In this document: in pieces, positions 42,201 to 50,728 of the stretch
Position numbering within the stretch: position 1 is the first letter of the stretch
Layout: every line of letters starts with the position of its first letter
DNA from: Photobacterium piscicola
GTDB lineage: Bacteria > Pseudomonadota > Gammaproteobacteria > Enterobacterales > Vibrionaceae
Assembly (NCBI RefSeq): GCF_900166965.1
Contig: NZ_FUZI01000011.1
Coordinates: 22,330 to 86,329 of the forward strand
DNA length: 64,000 nt
Direction: 5' to 3'
Program-made: the position numbers and the translations under genes
Notes under the pieces: model-generated
Told to the model about the DNA's origin: nothing
What the model saw: only the letters and a program-made list of their open reading frames with translations
Database searches by the model: none

Positions 42201-43091
42201 ACGTGGTGCTGCTTGTTGTTGAATGTACTCAGCTTGCTGTAACTGTTGCTCACTGTCAGTAATCCGTAACTGTAACTTTACCGCGGTTAGCATGACATCC
42301 TGATGCTGTTTTAATTGCTCAAGCTGTTGTTGCTGAGTATTAACTTGCTGACGTACAACCTCTAACTGGCTATTTAATGCCAATTTTTGCTCATCCGTTA
42401 ATAAGGCCACATCGCCAAGCTTATCTTGTAACTGAACCAGCTTTTGTTTTTCCTCAGCTGAACGCTTATAAGCCGCCATCGACAACCGACCGTAAATTTC
42501 ACCGCCCGTCATTCGTTCAAGTAAGGTGGCTCGTTCATCAGCACCCGCTTTTAAAAATGCCGCAAACTCACCTTGAGGTAACATCACAGCACGACGGAAC
42601 TGATCAAAACTCAACCCAATTAAACGTTCTATTTCAGCTTGTAATTCTTGTTTTTTACCCGCAAAACGTTGCCCAGTTTCAATGTTCTCTAACCATTGTT
42701 CAGCGGCTTGCATTTTACCTTCAGCACGACCACGAGCACGACGCACTTGCCAATGGGTACGCCAATGCGAACCATCGTTAGCAATAAAATCTACCTCAGC
42801 AAAACCCTCGGCTTTACCGCGCGATAAAATACTGCGCACATCGTTGGCTTTAATGCGGTTATCGTCATCATCACGCCCGATTTCAGCATCATTTTTTTTA
42901 TTAGATTGCAGGCGAGGAATACGATCGTATAACGCTAAACAAATCGCATCGAGCAAGGTTGATTTACCCGCGCCTGTTTTACCCGTGATAGCAAATAAGC
43001 CCGCTTCGCCTAAGCGTCCACCAGCAAAATCAATCTCAAACTTGGTTTGTAAACTTGCTAAATTTTCACCACGCAGTGCAAGTATTTTCAT
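39294..43091 (-). CDS. sbcC: Nuclease SbcCD subunit C (SMC-like ATPase)
   Basis: This is a 1265-residue SbcC, about 200 residues longer than E. coli SbcC (1048). N-terminal Walker A GKTGAGKSTLLDAI, a Q-loop region, two very long coiled coils around the zinc hook CPLC (in GEACPLCGALEHP), then the signature LSGGESFLVSLSLALA and Walker B LFIDEGFGTLDPDS. With SbcD it cuts hairpins and DNA-end blocks. The coiled coils are exceptionally glutamine-rich, with runs of up to six Q encoded by mixed CAA/CAG codons. It follows sbcD by 14 bp. Confidence 0.96.
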   Translation of the reverse strand: MKILALRGENLASLQTKFEIDFAGGRLGEAGLFAITGKTGAGKSTLLDAICLALYDRIPRLQSNKKNDAEIGRDDDDNRIKANDVRSILSRGKAEGFAEVDFIANDGSHWRTHWQVRRARGRAEGKMQAAEQWLENIETGQRFAGKKQELQAEIERLIGLSFDQFRRAVMLPQGEFAAFLKAGADERATLLERMTGGEIYGRLSMAAYKRSAEEKQKLVQLQDKLGDVALLTDEQKLALNSQLEVVRQQVNTQQQQLEQLKQHQDVMLTAVKLQLRITDSEQQLQQAEYIQQQAAPRYIELQQYEQALPARGDFTLLAQAKQQVSKWTVTEQQSSATLKDNHQQQVQLQASTEQCQQLLTQKQQVFNALEPKLKQAATIEQQHHGLQLQRDELQLQVSQLTNALALNREQLLKQQQQQQASQQQYQQLVVELETTQAVKALAEQHNAIKDNVNQFQQAQTDIVQLQANIKQRQITLTTITQQQADLEQQLSGFVAQQQQLTVQVAAHDLAQLEQIQDQQRQDYSAYQQCNSQLKDSLYGLDKWHGQLQQRDKLQLQQQALAVTITNNQHRLTVLAPELLQLDAQYKEVDHQLTQSRAVMNLTDYRDQLIEGEACPLCGALEHPYQQHNPQVATIISQQQQRLQQLAQQLQDVHAEQRQLTQTITQDQHTQTELAQEIDGLNANIQTLVSQQQCHWSDLMALDLDAITLAEISLSAVSDVAQLAHYQANWSQAQDDAIAQMQTIKTQGEQRKKLITEVKQQQQQLLQLGHQQAELKETYHQLSQQQTQAQEQQKALVSQCESQQKVYEQRQQALNAIYGNDTWLTVLSQQGKNSFIAELEQQIAQYQTNVNQQQQLEKQLAERAPVLAQLISGVEHNEQQLQTMTNKDHQLTQQQTLYWQQRLDLIGEQSLDVIENKAKAELEYQQQQLQQQQTLLNQLAEAMAANEAHHHHAQQQLVEANQAQQQLQQTWGNWLEKLALTEPELTALLSKDDAWLQQQRAELKQIEQVLSASQTVLKERQQADADHQPLVELATGWFTAHDISNDASSQQQTMTEWLTQKQHCDDQVFQLRQQLVHAEQAEQQAGDLRSALATQQTQTELWLQMNELIGSATGNKFRTLAQGLTLQQLVLAANEHLQDLAPRYALQPVPGCPLALQVIDHDMGDEVRSVESLSGGESFLVSLSLALALASLAADTRQLGSLFIDEGFGTLDPDSLEMALACLDALQADGRQIGVISHVGTLVERIGIQVAVEAIGGGRSQIVIKG

Positions 43092-43105
43092 TTTATTATT
43101 CTCTC

Positions 43106-44338
43106 TTATTGTTGTTCTTCAACTTGCACTAATAAACTTTCAAAAGCGGCTGTCATCGCTGCATCAGGTTCACCATCGTATTTTTTATTCCAGCTCAGCG
43201 AAAATACTTGTTGTGGTGACACTTCGGATAAACGTTGATGCTGCAAACCTTGTTGCTGTTCAATTTGTTGATAATGCGGGGTAATTTTAGCCAACCGAAC
43301 CGATTTACCTTCCAATGCTTGTAACACTTTTTCACGTAATAAAGCTTGGGGCTTATCAAGTAACACATGCACTTCTAAAAACGGTTGTTGCTCACGAGGA
43401 AGCTCATCATCAGATAGCGCTTTAAGTGCCACTAATACTTCATCTAAGGGCGCAGGTTTAGTTGGTACTTTTAGCATATCAACACGACGAGGAATGGTGA
43501 TTGGCTCAATGTTTGTAACGTCAGTGCCGTCTAATTCAACCATCACAATTTGATGGCTATAATTACGCTCAGCCATTGACAATGGAATCGGTGAGCCGCA
43601 ATAACGCACATGTTCTTGCTTGGCAACTTTCTGAGCCAAGTGCAAATGACCAAGGGCAACATAACTAATATCATCGGCAAAAATAGTCGCTGGCAACGCA
43701 TGTTGATTACCCCCTAATACCCGTCGCTCTGACATTTCAGATATTTTGCCTGACGCCATATACGCATGACCCATACCGATTAACGCTTGCTGAGGTTGTT
43801 TACGCTCACGAGCAGCAGCCGTCATTTCGGCATACAACACTTCAACCCCTTTAATCAGTCGATCATCTGTTTCAGCTAAATTTTCAGTGCGTAAATCCGC
43901 ACTACGTAAAAATGGCACCGCTAACACCCATGCAGCTTGTTCACCGTTAGCATTAGTTAATGGCACTAACATCCGCTCACAATCTAATTCGCCATTATCT
44001 AATCGGTGAATACCACCGACTAAATGCAGATCAAAGGCCTTTAATAACGCTTGTGGTGCATCGAGTTTACTGGGTGAATCATGGTTGCCACCAATCATTA
44101 CCACATCTAATTTAGGCAATGTTTTAGCTAATCGCGCTAAGAATCGATATAACATTTCCCACGCACTGGCGGCAGGGTTAGCAGTATCAAAAATATCCCC
44201 TGCCACTAATAAGGCATCCGCTTGTTGTTGCTCAAGGGTATCAGCAAGCCAATCTAAAAATGCTTGATGTTCGGTTGCGCGGCTATAGCCATGTAATTGA
44301 TGGCCGAGATGCCAATCAGAGGTATGGATAATTTTCAT
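43106..44338 (-). CDS. sbcD: Nuclease SbcCD subunit D
   Basis: This 410-residue Mre11-type metallophosphoesterase (E. coli SbcD 400) has metal-binding motifs TSDWHLGH at residues 5-12, GDIFD, GGNHDSPSKL and LGHLHLAQ. It supplies the nuclease activity of the SbcCD complex. It is first in a two-gene operon with sbcC. Confidence 0.96.
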   Translation of the reverse strand: MKIIHTSDWHLGHQLHGYSRATEHQAFLDWLADTLEQQQADALLVAGDIFDTANPAASAWEMLYRFLARLAKTLPKLDVVMIGGNHDSPSKLDAPQALLKAFDLHLVGGIHRLDNGELDCERMLVPLTNANGEQAAWVLAVPFLRSADLRTENLAETDDRLIKGVEVLYAEMTAAARERKQPQQALIGMGHAYMASGKISEMSERRVLGGNQHALPATIFADDISYVALGHLHLAQKVAKQEHVRYCGSPIPLSMAERNYSHQIVMVELDGTDVTNIEPITIPRRVDMLKVPTKPAPLDEVLVALKALSDDELPREQQPFLEVHVLLDKPQALLREKVLQALEGKSVRLAKITPHYQQIEQQQGLQHQRLSEVSPQQVFSLSWNKKYDGEPDAAMTAAFESLLVQVEEQQ

Positions 44339-44546
44339 AATGGGATAACACTACCAGCCAGAAATAATCATCAGATTGTACCGTGTGAGCCATCAACTAC
44401 ACAGGATTTTGATTACTCACTAATAGTCACCATAACTAAACGTTATCATTTTGATAAAAATTGATAATTTTATATTATTTAAGACTTAGCCTAGTATTAC
44501 CAGCAACAGAAAATGACCAATTAATCATCAATATTTGAGGTAAATT

Positions 44547-45032
44547 ATGAAAATGAATCACGTTGGCATCATGGTTGGCGATATGGATACCGCGGTTGAG
44601 TTTTATACCAAAGCATTGGGTCTTGATATTGTGATGGGTAATACCAAAGTAACAGAAGAGCGTGAAACAGCCATTGGTCGTATGTGTATTGCTGTTTTTG
44701 GTGAAGGTTTTAAAGGGTTTAATATTGCCCATTTATTAACTAAAGATGGCATCGGCTTTGAACTGTTTGAAATGAAAGACCGCCAACAACGTCATGAGGT
44801 TGATTTCTCTCGCATTGGTATTTTCCATTTCTGTCTTCAAACCGATGACTTTCATGGCGTTATTGCTCGAACTGAACAATATGGCGGTAAAGTACGTATG
44901 GATATCATGCGTTACCACCCAGAGGATGACAGCAACACCTCCCAAATGGTTTATTTAGAAGACCCTTTTGGTAACTTATTTGAGCTGTACTCACATACTT
45001 ATGAAGAGACTTACTCTACAAAGTATGAATAA
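44547..45032 (+). CDS. VOC-fold (glyoxalase/dioxygenase superfamily) protein
   Basis: This 161-residue protein has two beta-alpha-beta-beta-beta units. H5 (MNHVGIMVGDMDTAVEFYTKALGLD), a mid-protein FHFCLQTDDFHGV and the C-terminal DPFGNLFELYSHTYE match the metal-ligand positions of the glyoxalase/bleomycin-resistance superfamily. The substrate is not predictable from sequence. TTGAGGTAAATT precedes the ATG. It stands between sbcD (divergent) and rdgC. Confidence 0.8.
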   Translation: MKMNHVGIMVGDMDTAVEFYTKALGLDIVMGNTKVTEERETAIGRMCIAVFGEGFKGFNIAHLLTKDGIGFELFEMKDRQQRHEVDFSRIGIFHFCLQTDDFHGVIARTEQYGGKVRMDIMRYHPEDDSNTSQMVYLEDPFGNLFELYSHTYEETYSTKYE

Positions 45033-45155
45033 TATTTTTGAGTTAAAGGATTGGTGATCGCCAATCCTTGCAACAATCACAAACGCTACTTAGTAATTTA
45101 CAGCGGTTGAGTTAAGATAAGCCCCCAACTGTTTACCCTAGGAAGTGTGACTAGC

Positions 45156-46070
45156 ATGATGTGGTTTAAAAATATACTGACTTACCGTTTTACGCGTGAG
45201 ATTGACTTAAATGCAGACCAAATAGAAAAACAGCTGGAAGAATTCCGCTTTACACCTTGTGGTAGCCAAGACATTCAAAAATTTGGCTGGGCCCACGCAT
45301 TAGGTAAACATGGCGATATGTTTACCCATGTTTCTGGTGACAACATTTTAATTTGTGCTCGCAAAGAAGAAAAAATGCTGCCAGCGTCAGTGATCAAAGA
45401 ATCATTGAACAACAAAATTGAAATGCAGGAAAAAGATCTTGGTCGTAAATTGAAAAAGACTGAGAAAGATACCCTCAAAGACGAAATCGTGATGGATTTA
45501 TTACCACGCGCATTCAGTCGTCAACATCAAACTTACGCGTTAATCATGCCTAAATTAGGCTACATTGTGGTTGATGCGGGTAGCTACAAAAAAGCTGAAG
45601 ATGTTTTAGCATTATTACGTAAATCAATCGGTAGCTTACCGGTTGTTCCGGTTGTTCCTGAAAAACCATTAGCATTAACCCTGACAGAATGGGTTCGCAG
45701 CAACCAATCACCACAAGGTTTTACCATTGGTGAAGAAGCTGAATTTAAAGCTGTTGAAGAAGACGGTGGTGTGATCCGTTGTAAGCAACAAGATTTAAAT
45801 TGTGATGAGATTCTAGCGCACATTGAAGCGAATAAAGTAGTCACTAAACTGGCACTGAATTGGCAAGACCGCATTGATTTTATTCTAGCGGATGACTTAA
45901 CCATTAAACGTCTTAAATTCTCTGATGAATTAAAAGATCAAAACGAAGATATCGACCGTGAAGATATGGCACAGCGCATTGATGCTGACCTGTCATTAAT
46001 GGGCGGCGAGTTCTCTGCATTTTTGCCCAACCTATTTGATGTTATCGGCGGCTTAGAAAACAAAGGCTAA
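45156..46070 (+). CDS. rdgC: Recombination-associated protein RdgC
   Basis: This 304-residue ring-forming DNA-binding protein (E. coli RdgC 303) restrains Rec[17 protein letters not shown] at the N-terminus, [14 protein letters not shown] and the closing [14 protein letters not shown] segment are characteristic. I start at the ATG at 45156; an upstream in-frame GTG adds three codons. It is followed by a bidirectional terminator. Confidence 0.95.
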   Translation: MMWFKNILTYRFTREIDLNADQIEKQLEEFRFTPCGSQDIQKFGWAHALGKHGDMFTHVSGDNILICARKEEKMLPASVIKESLNNKIEMQEKDLGRKLKKTEKDTLKDEIVMDLLPRAFSRQHQTYALIMPKLGYIVVDAGSYKKAEDVLALLRKSIGSLPVVPVVPEKPLALTLTEWVRSNQSPQGFTIGEEAEFKAVEEDGGVIRCKQQDLNCDEILAHIEANKVVTKLALNWQDRIDFILADDLTIKRLKFSDELKDQNEDIDREDMAQRIDADLSLMGGEFSAFLPNLFDVIGGLENKG

Positions 46071-46124
46071 TCCCTGCGTTTTTAAAATTGAGCTTTCAGC
46101 TATTATAGGCATTGCTTGAATAAC

Positions 46125-46163
46125 AAAAAGAGCCATCACGTGTTAGCACATGACGGCTCTTTT
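46125..46163. terminator. Bidirectional terminator between rdgC and the permease
   Basis: AAAAGAGCC pairs with GGCTCTTTT, with further TCA/TGA and GTG/CAC pairs inside and a TTAG loop. A and T runs flank both sides. Confidence 0.85.
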
Positions 46164-46205
46164 GCTATTTACTGATAAACTGTTCGTTATAAACGTTTAT
46201 CCGCG

Positions 46206-47831
46206 TTACATGCTCATTCCCATGCTTGCATTGGCTTTTTTACCTAAACGGTAATACCAAATAGAAACAGGAATAAAGATAAGGTTCATCACGGTGGTGA
46301 AGTTCAAACCAAAGCCTGATTGATTTAATGCACGTACTGTTTGGTCAGCGGTAACCCAACCAAAACCATTAAAGATCGCATCAACACACAAACCAGTAAA
46401 TAAGATAGACACGAATAACAATCCAACCATCCATTTCGTTGGACGTTTACCGTAGTATTTTTGGTAAACACGAATCATTGGAATAGTTAACACATCCGAT
46501 AGAATGAAACCAATCACGCCACCAAATGAAATACCACCATGCCACAATGCTGCCGCTAAAATCAGATTACCCACAGAACAAACATAAGCAATCATTGCCA
46601 CAAAAATACCAATAATCACATCTAAGAAAGAATGTAACCACACAGGTAAACCAGCATCATTACTAATAAACAGATCGCGCCAACCATCTTGAGGCATTAA
46701 TGCAATTAAAATGGAAGATACCACCACCCCGATCAGGATTTCTTTACCAATCATGGCAATATCCATTTGGAAGAAACCCGCAGACTTGGTAATTTTTTCC
46801 ATGGTGGCAGATTGAGGCTCAGCAGCCATCTTCATTGCAGAATGATCGCCAGACTTCATGCTTGACATATCCATGCCACAGTCACTGTCGTCAGACTTCA
46901 TCTTAGACATGTCCATGCCGCAGTCACTGTCGTCAGACTTCATCTTCGACATGTCCATGCCGCAGTCATTATCGTCAGACTTCATGTTTGACATATCCAT
47001 GCCGCAGTCACTGTCGTCAGACTTCATCTTCGACATATCCATGCCGCAGTCATTGTCGTCAGACTTCATGTTTGACATATCCATGCCGCAGTCACTGTCG
47101 TCAGACTTCATCTTCGACATGTCCATACCGCAATCACTGTCGTCAGCCTTCATCTTCGACATGTCCATGCCGCAGTCACTGTCGCTAGCCTTCATCTTTG
47201 ACATATCCATGCCGCAGTCACTGTCGCTAGCCTTCATCTTTGACATATCCATGCCACAGTCACTGTCGCTAGACTTCATCTTTGACATATCCATGCCGCA
47301 ATCACTATGATCACCGCTCATTTCAGACATATCCATACCACAACTTGCTTTTTGCGGTTGTGCATCATCTAAATGCTGGCGTAATTCTTGTTCAACATCT
47401 TTAGGATAAAAACGGCTAAATAAAAACCCAGCGGTTACAATTAAAATCAAACCACCGATTACCTCACCCCAAAAAAATGTCCAGCCCATCAAAGCAACTA
47501 AGACAATGAACATTTCTATGATCAAGTTGGTACTTGAAACCAAAAATGCCATTGCGTTAGCAACAGTCGCTTTTTTCGTCAGTAAAGTATGAGACAGTGA
47601 CGCCGCAGCATATGAACATGATGATGACACCATGCCTAAAAAGGTAGTAAAGCCAAGACTAACTACGGTCGTTTTACCTAAGTGCTTAACCACACTTGAA
47701 ACGGGTAATAAATTACGTATCCATGACGACAACATTAAACCAAATGCTAATGGCCAAAAAATTTGCCAAACCATATTCCCAAATGTAGAAAACAAGTGGA
47801 TAACCAATCCACCAATATCTTGCCCGATCAT
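46206..47831 (-). CDS. Permease of the SO_0444 (DUF318/YraQ-like) metal-efflux type with a Cys/Met repeat domain
   Basis: This is a 541-residue multi-helix membrane protein. Two blocks of about four helices (residues 10-135 and 365-535), each with an S-x-S/CSVGN-type polar motif (GMVSSSCSYAAASLS; VCSVGNLILAAALWHGG), match the permease family that includes the Cu/Zn efflux protein SO_0444 of Shewanella. Between them, residues 164-331 hold twelve 14-residue repeats with core CGMDMS and many Met, Asp and Lys, suited to binding copper or other soft metals. Metal export is the most likely role, but the metal is not shown. Single gene, divergent from trhP. Confidence 0.8.
   Translation of the reverse strand: MIGQDIGGLVIHLFSTFGNMVWQIFWPLAFGLMLSSWIRNLLPVSSVVKHLGKTTVVSLGFTTFLGMVSSSCSYAAASLSHTLLTKKATVANAMAFLVSSTNLIIEMFIVLVALMGWTFFWGEVIGGLILIVTAGFLFSRFYPKDVEQELRQHLDDAQPQKASCGMDMSEMSGDHSDCGMDMSKMKSSDSDCGMDMSKMKASDSDCGMDMSKMKASDSDCGMDMSKMKADDSDCGMDMSKMKSDDSDCGMDMSNMKSDDNDCGMDMSKMKSDDSDCGMDMSNMKSDDNDCGMDMSKMKSDDSDCGMDMSKMKSDDSDCGMDMSSMKSGDHSAMKMAAEPQSATMEKITKSAGFFQMDIAMIGKEILIGVVVSSILIALMPQDGWRDLFISNDAGLPVWLHSFLDVIIGIFVAMIAYVCSVGNLILAAALWHGGISFGGVIGFILSDVLTIPMIRVYQKYYGKRPTKWMVGLLFVSILFTGLCVDAIFNGFGWVTADQTVRALNQSGFGLNFTTVMNLIFIPVSIWYYRLGKKANASMGMSM
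46839..47342 (-). repeat. Twelve tandem 42-bp units encoding CGMDMS repeats
   Basis: Twelve in-frame units of 42 bp (14 residues: CGMDMS, K/N-M-K, then S/A-D-D-S/N-D) run without a break. The first (EMSGDHSD) and last (SMKSGDHS) are the most diverged and end in His. Units 7-8 and 9-10 are a duplicated pair (NMKSDDND then KMKSDDSD), showing recent 84-bp duplication. All changes keep the frame. Confidence 0.95.
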
Positions 47832-48151
47832 ATATACCTTCTTAATATACTGCGATTAAACTAGTAGCAACATTGTGCAAATAATCCTCACATGTTGCCC
47901 TAAAATATATCTAATGTATTTAATGCATACTAAGTATGTATTTTAGTGCATTAACGAACAGATTAAACTTCAACAATTGCTATTGAGAATAGTGCTAAAT
48001 TTCCGTTAATGGTGCGATCAATTGCCGTAGAGAATCATTATTTTCAAGAAAATTGGCAATGTGGGAATGAAAAAAGTAGAATCTCGCCTCCTCCCTATAG
48101 CACTAGGTGTTATAGGCTGATTTGGAATCAGACATCTAAGAGAATTGAGCA
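47832..48151. other. Intergenic region between the permease and trhP
   Basis: This holds the divergent promoters. Apart from the inverted repeats at 47921-47953, no gene or RNA was recognised. Confidence 0.5.
47921..47953. promoter_or_regulatory. Inverted repeats, candidate operator
   Basis: TAATGCA (47921) is inverted as TGCATTA (47947-47953), and nested within it CATAC-taa-GTATG (47926-47938) is a 5-3-5 palindrome. It lies about 90 bp upstream of the permease start. A metal-responsive or other regulator could bind here; no family can be named. Confidence 0.3.
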
Positions 48152-49540
48152 ATGTTTAAACCAGAATTATTATCTCCAGCCGGTAGCCTTAAAAACATGC
48201 GTTATGCCTTTGCCTATGGTGCAGATGCTGTCTATGCAGGTCAACCACGTTACAGCCTTCGCGTTCGTAATAATGAATTCAACCACGATAACCTTAAAAT
48301 TGGTATCGATGAAGCACACGCACAAGGTAAAAAGCTGTATGTGGTTTGTAATATTCAACCGCATAACTCTAAGCTTAAAACCTTTATTCGTGATTTAAAG
48401 CCAATTGTCGATATGGGTCCTGATGCGCTTATCATGTCAGATCCAGGTCTAATCATGATGGTACGTGAAGCGTTTCCTGAGGTTGTTATTCACCTGTCAG
48501 TACAAGCAAATGCTGTTAACTGGGCAACCGTAAAATTCTGGGCAAGCCAAGGCGTTGAGCGTGTGATTCTTTCACGTGAACTATCATTAGAAGAAATCGA
48601 AGAAATTCGTGAACATTGCCCCGATACTGAACTAGAAATCTTTGTTCATGGCGCACTTTGCATGGCGTATTCTGGTCGTTGTTTATTATCTGGCTACATC
48701 AACAAACGCGATCCAAACCAAGGTACATGCACTAACTCATGCCGTTGGGAATACAAAGTAGAAAAAGCCGTTGAGAATGATTCAGGTCAAATTGTTGAAG
48801 TTCAAGATGCAATTCAGATTCAAGAAGTTGAAGAGCGTCCAAACAATACATTAGGTCTAGGTAAGCCAATTGATGATGTTGTGCTACTAAGTGAATCTCA
48901 CCGTCCTGAAGAAAAAATGGCGGCATTTGAAGATGAGCATGGTACTTACATCATGAACTCTAAAGATCTTCGTGCAGTACAACATGTTGAGCGCCTAACT
49001 AAAATGGGTGTGCACTCACTAAAAATTGAAGGCCGTACTAAATCGTTCTACTACTGTGCTCGTACTGCGCAAGTTTACCGTAAAGCGATCGATGATGCTG
49101 TTGCTGGCAAACCATTTGATGACTCATTACTGGGTACATTAGAAAGCCTAGCGCACCGTGGTTACACTGAAGGTTTCCTTCGTCGCCACACTCATGATGC
49201 TTACCAAAATTATGATTACGGTTACTCAATTTCAGAAACTCAACAATTTGTTGGTGAGTTTACAGGTAAACGCCGTGGCGACCTTGCTGAAGTTGAAGTA
49301 AAGAACAAGTTCATTGTTGGTGACAGCCTTGAAGTAATGACACCGCAAGGTAACGTTGTCTTCAAACTTGAAACCATGGAAAACCGTAAATCAGAAGTAA
49401 TTGATGATGCCAAAGGTAATGGTCACTTTGTGTTTATTCCAATGCCATCAGATATGGACCTAAGTTTTGGTCTATTAATGCGTAATTTAAGTAACGGTGA
49501 AGATACCCGTAACCCACACGCACCTAAAGACGGTAAATAA
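48152..49540 (+). CDS. trhP: tRNA 5-hydroxyuridine synthesis protein TrhP (YegQ, U32 family)
   Basis: This 462-residue U32 peptidase-family protein (E. coli YegQ 453) is almost certainly not a protease: E. coli TrhP acts in hydroxylating U34 of tRNAs, the first step to cmo5U. Family marks are LLSPAGSLKNMRYAFAYGADAVY, the EIFVHGALCMAYSGRCLLS signature and RDPNQGTCTNSCRWEY with its cysteines, thought to hold an Fe-S cluster. The gene is followed after 5 bp by a small ferredoxin gene. Confidence 0.93.
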   Translation: MFKPELLSPAGSLKNMRYAFAYGADAVYAGQPRYSLRVRNNEFNHDNLKIGIDEAHAQGKKLYVVCNIQPHNSKLKTFIRDLKPIVDMGPDALIMSDPGLIMMVREAFPEVVIHLSVQANAVNWATVKFWASQGVERVILSRELSLEEIEEIREHCPDTELEIFVHGALCMAYSGRCLLSGYINKRDPNQGTCTNSCRWEYKVEKAVENDSGQIVEVQDAIQIQEVEERPNNTLGLGKPIDDVVLLSESHRPEEKMAAFEDEHGTYIMNSKDLRAVQHVERLTKMGVHSLKIEGRTKSFYYCARTAQVYRKAIDDAVAGKPFDDSLLGTLESLAHRGYTEGFLRRHTHDAYQNYDYGYSISETQQFVGEFTGKRRGDLAEVEVKNKFIVGDSLEVMTPQGNVVFKLETMENRKSEVIDDAKGNGHFVFIPMPSDMDLSFGLLMRNLSNGEDTRNPHAPKDGK

Positions 49541-49545
49541 GCATT

Positions 49546-49800
49546 ATGGCACTGCTCATTACAACTAAATGCATTAACTGTGATATGTGTGATCCTGAAT
49601 GTCCAAATGAGGCCATTACCATGGGGGATGAATTTTACGAAATTAATCCTGATCGCTGCACTGAATGTAAAGGGCACTATGATAAGCCAACCTGCCAGTC
49701 AGTTTGTCCGATCACCAATTGCATTATTACTGATCCTGAACATATCGAATCAGATGACGAACTACTTGAAAAGTTTGTCACCTTGCAAGGTCTTGCTTAG
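49546..49800 (+). CDS. yfhL: YfhL-family 4Fe-4S dicluster ferredoxin
   Basis: This 84-residue ferredoxin with two cluster motifs reads CINCDMCDPECPNEA and later CTECKGHYDKPTCQSVCPI, with the characteristic insertion in the second motif of the YfhL type. It lies 5 bp after trhP, so the two are co-transcribed, and it probably supplies electrons to, or helps cluster loading of, TrhP; that link is inferred from adjacency. A strong terminator follows. Confidence 0.92.
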   Translation: MALLITTKCINCDMCDPECPNEAITMGDEFYEINPDRCTECKGHYDKPTCQSVCPITNCIITDPEHIESDDELLEKFVTLQGLA

Positions 49801-49821
49801 TCATCACTAATAAACCGTATC

Positions 49822-49859
49822 AAAAAAGCGCCGCTCAGTTAACTGGGCGGCGCTTTTTT
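49822..49859. terminator. Bidirectional terminator between yfhL and mepA
   Basis: AAAAAAGCGCCGC pairs with GCGGCGCTTTTTT, with an inner CAGTTAACTG palindrome. Strong in both directions. Confidence 0.95.
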
Positions 49860-49891
49860 ATGTCATATCATTTACTAGTTCTAGCAAAAAC

Positions 49892-50728
49892 CTAACTTTT
49901 TAATACTATCGCACACATAGGTGGTAATACTTTCACAGGTTTGGGCTTAGGTTTAACAGCCTTAACTGATTCACTCGTCACCGGTGCTTTATAATTAGGT
50001 GACCACGAGGCAAGTTCAGTACCACAACCATCACCTGCTGGCGGTGGTGCTTGTGTTTCACAAGTCGTACTTCCTGCTGGGCAATTTAAGCGCACATGGA
50101 AATGGTAATAATGACCAAACCAAGGACGTACTTTACTCAGCCAATTACGGTCTTTCCACTTTGCTTTACAGAGTTGTTGTTTGATCACTGGATGGACAAA
50201 AATACGTGCAACGCGATCATCACTGGCAGCAAGTTGAATTAATTGTGCTTGCTTTGAACTCCAATTCTTATCAATGATCTTGTAATTTTTCACATCAACC
50301 ATCGGCAGTGCTGAAATTGTTTTTAATGCCTGTGGTGATAATGGTTGTTCAGGTATACGCAACCAAATATCAGCATCAAGCCCAGTTTGATGGCTGGCAT
50401 GACCGGAAGAGAATCGACCGCCACGTGGCATCGCAATATCACCCACCAAGACATTTCCAATTTTTAATTGCCGTGATTGCTTCATCAATTGCTGCAAAAA
50501 AACAATCATTTCACTATTACCGTAATAACGTCCACGCTCAGAACGTATTACTTGGTAGCCATCACCTTGCAGCGGTAAACGCTCACCACCAGCAAGACAT
50601 CCATTAGCATATGAGCCTATCGAACTAGAATCACCTTGACTTGGTTTTTTTACTTTTTCCCATGGTGTTGCCATTACGCTCTGACTTATACAAACCAGCA
50701 TCAACCCAGAAATTATCATCCTTAACAT
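49892..50728 (-). CDS. mepA: Penicillin-insensitive murein endopeptidase MepA
   Basis: This 278-residue secreted zinc endopeptidase (E. coli MepA 274) cuts D-Ala-meso-DAP cross-links in peptidoglycan. Signal peptide MIISGLMLVCISQSVMA at the start; zinc ligands in SSGHASHQTGLDADIW and HYYHFHVRLNCP. The C-terminal cysteines (CPAGSTTC, GDGC) are family features. I start at MLRMIISG; the frame extends 20 codons further without a signal-like sequence. Confidence 0.93.
   Translation of the reverse strand: MLRMIISGLMLVCISQSVMATPWEKVKKPSQGDSSSIGSYANGCLAGGERLPLQGDGYQVIRSERGRYYGNSEMIVFLQQLMKQSRQLKIGNVLVGDIAMPRGGRFSSGHASHQTGLDADIWLRIPEQPLSPQALKTISALPMVDVKNYKIIDKNWSSKQAQLIQLAASDDRVARIFVHPVIKQQLCKAKWKDRNWLSKVRPWFGHYYHFHVRLNCPAGSTTCETQAPPPAGDGCGTELASWSPNYKAPVTSESVKAVKPKPKPVKVLPPMCAIVLKS

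Noticed and set aside
46858..47310. Antisense 150-residue frame across the permease repeats
   Set aside because: It exists only because the 42-bp repeat is free of stops in that frame; no start signals or family resemblance.
46839..47342. CRISPR array
   Set aside because: Units are contiguous 42-bp coding repeats without unique spacers.
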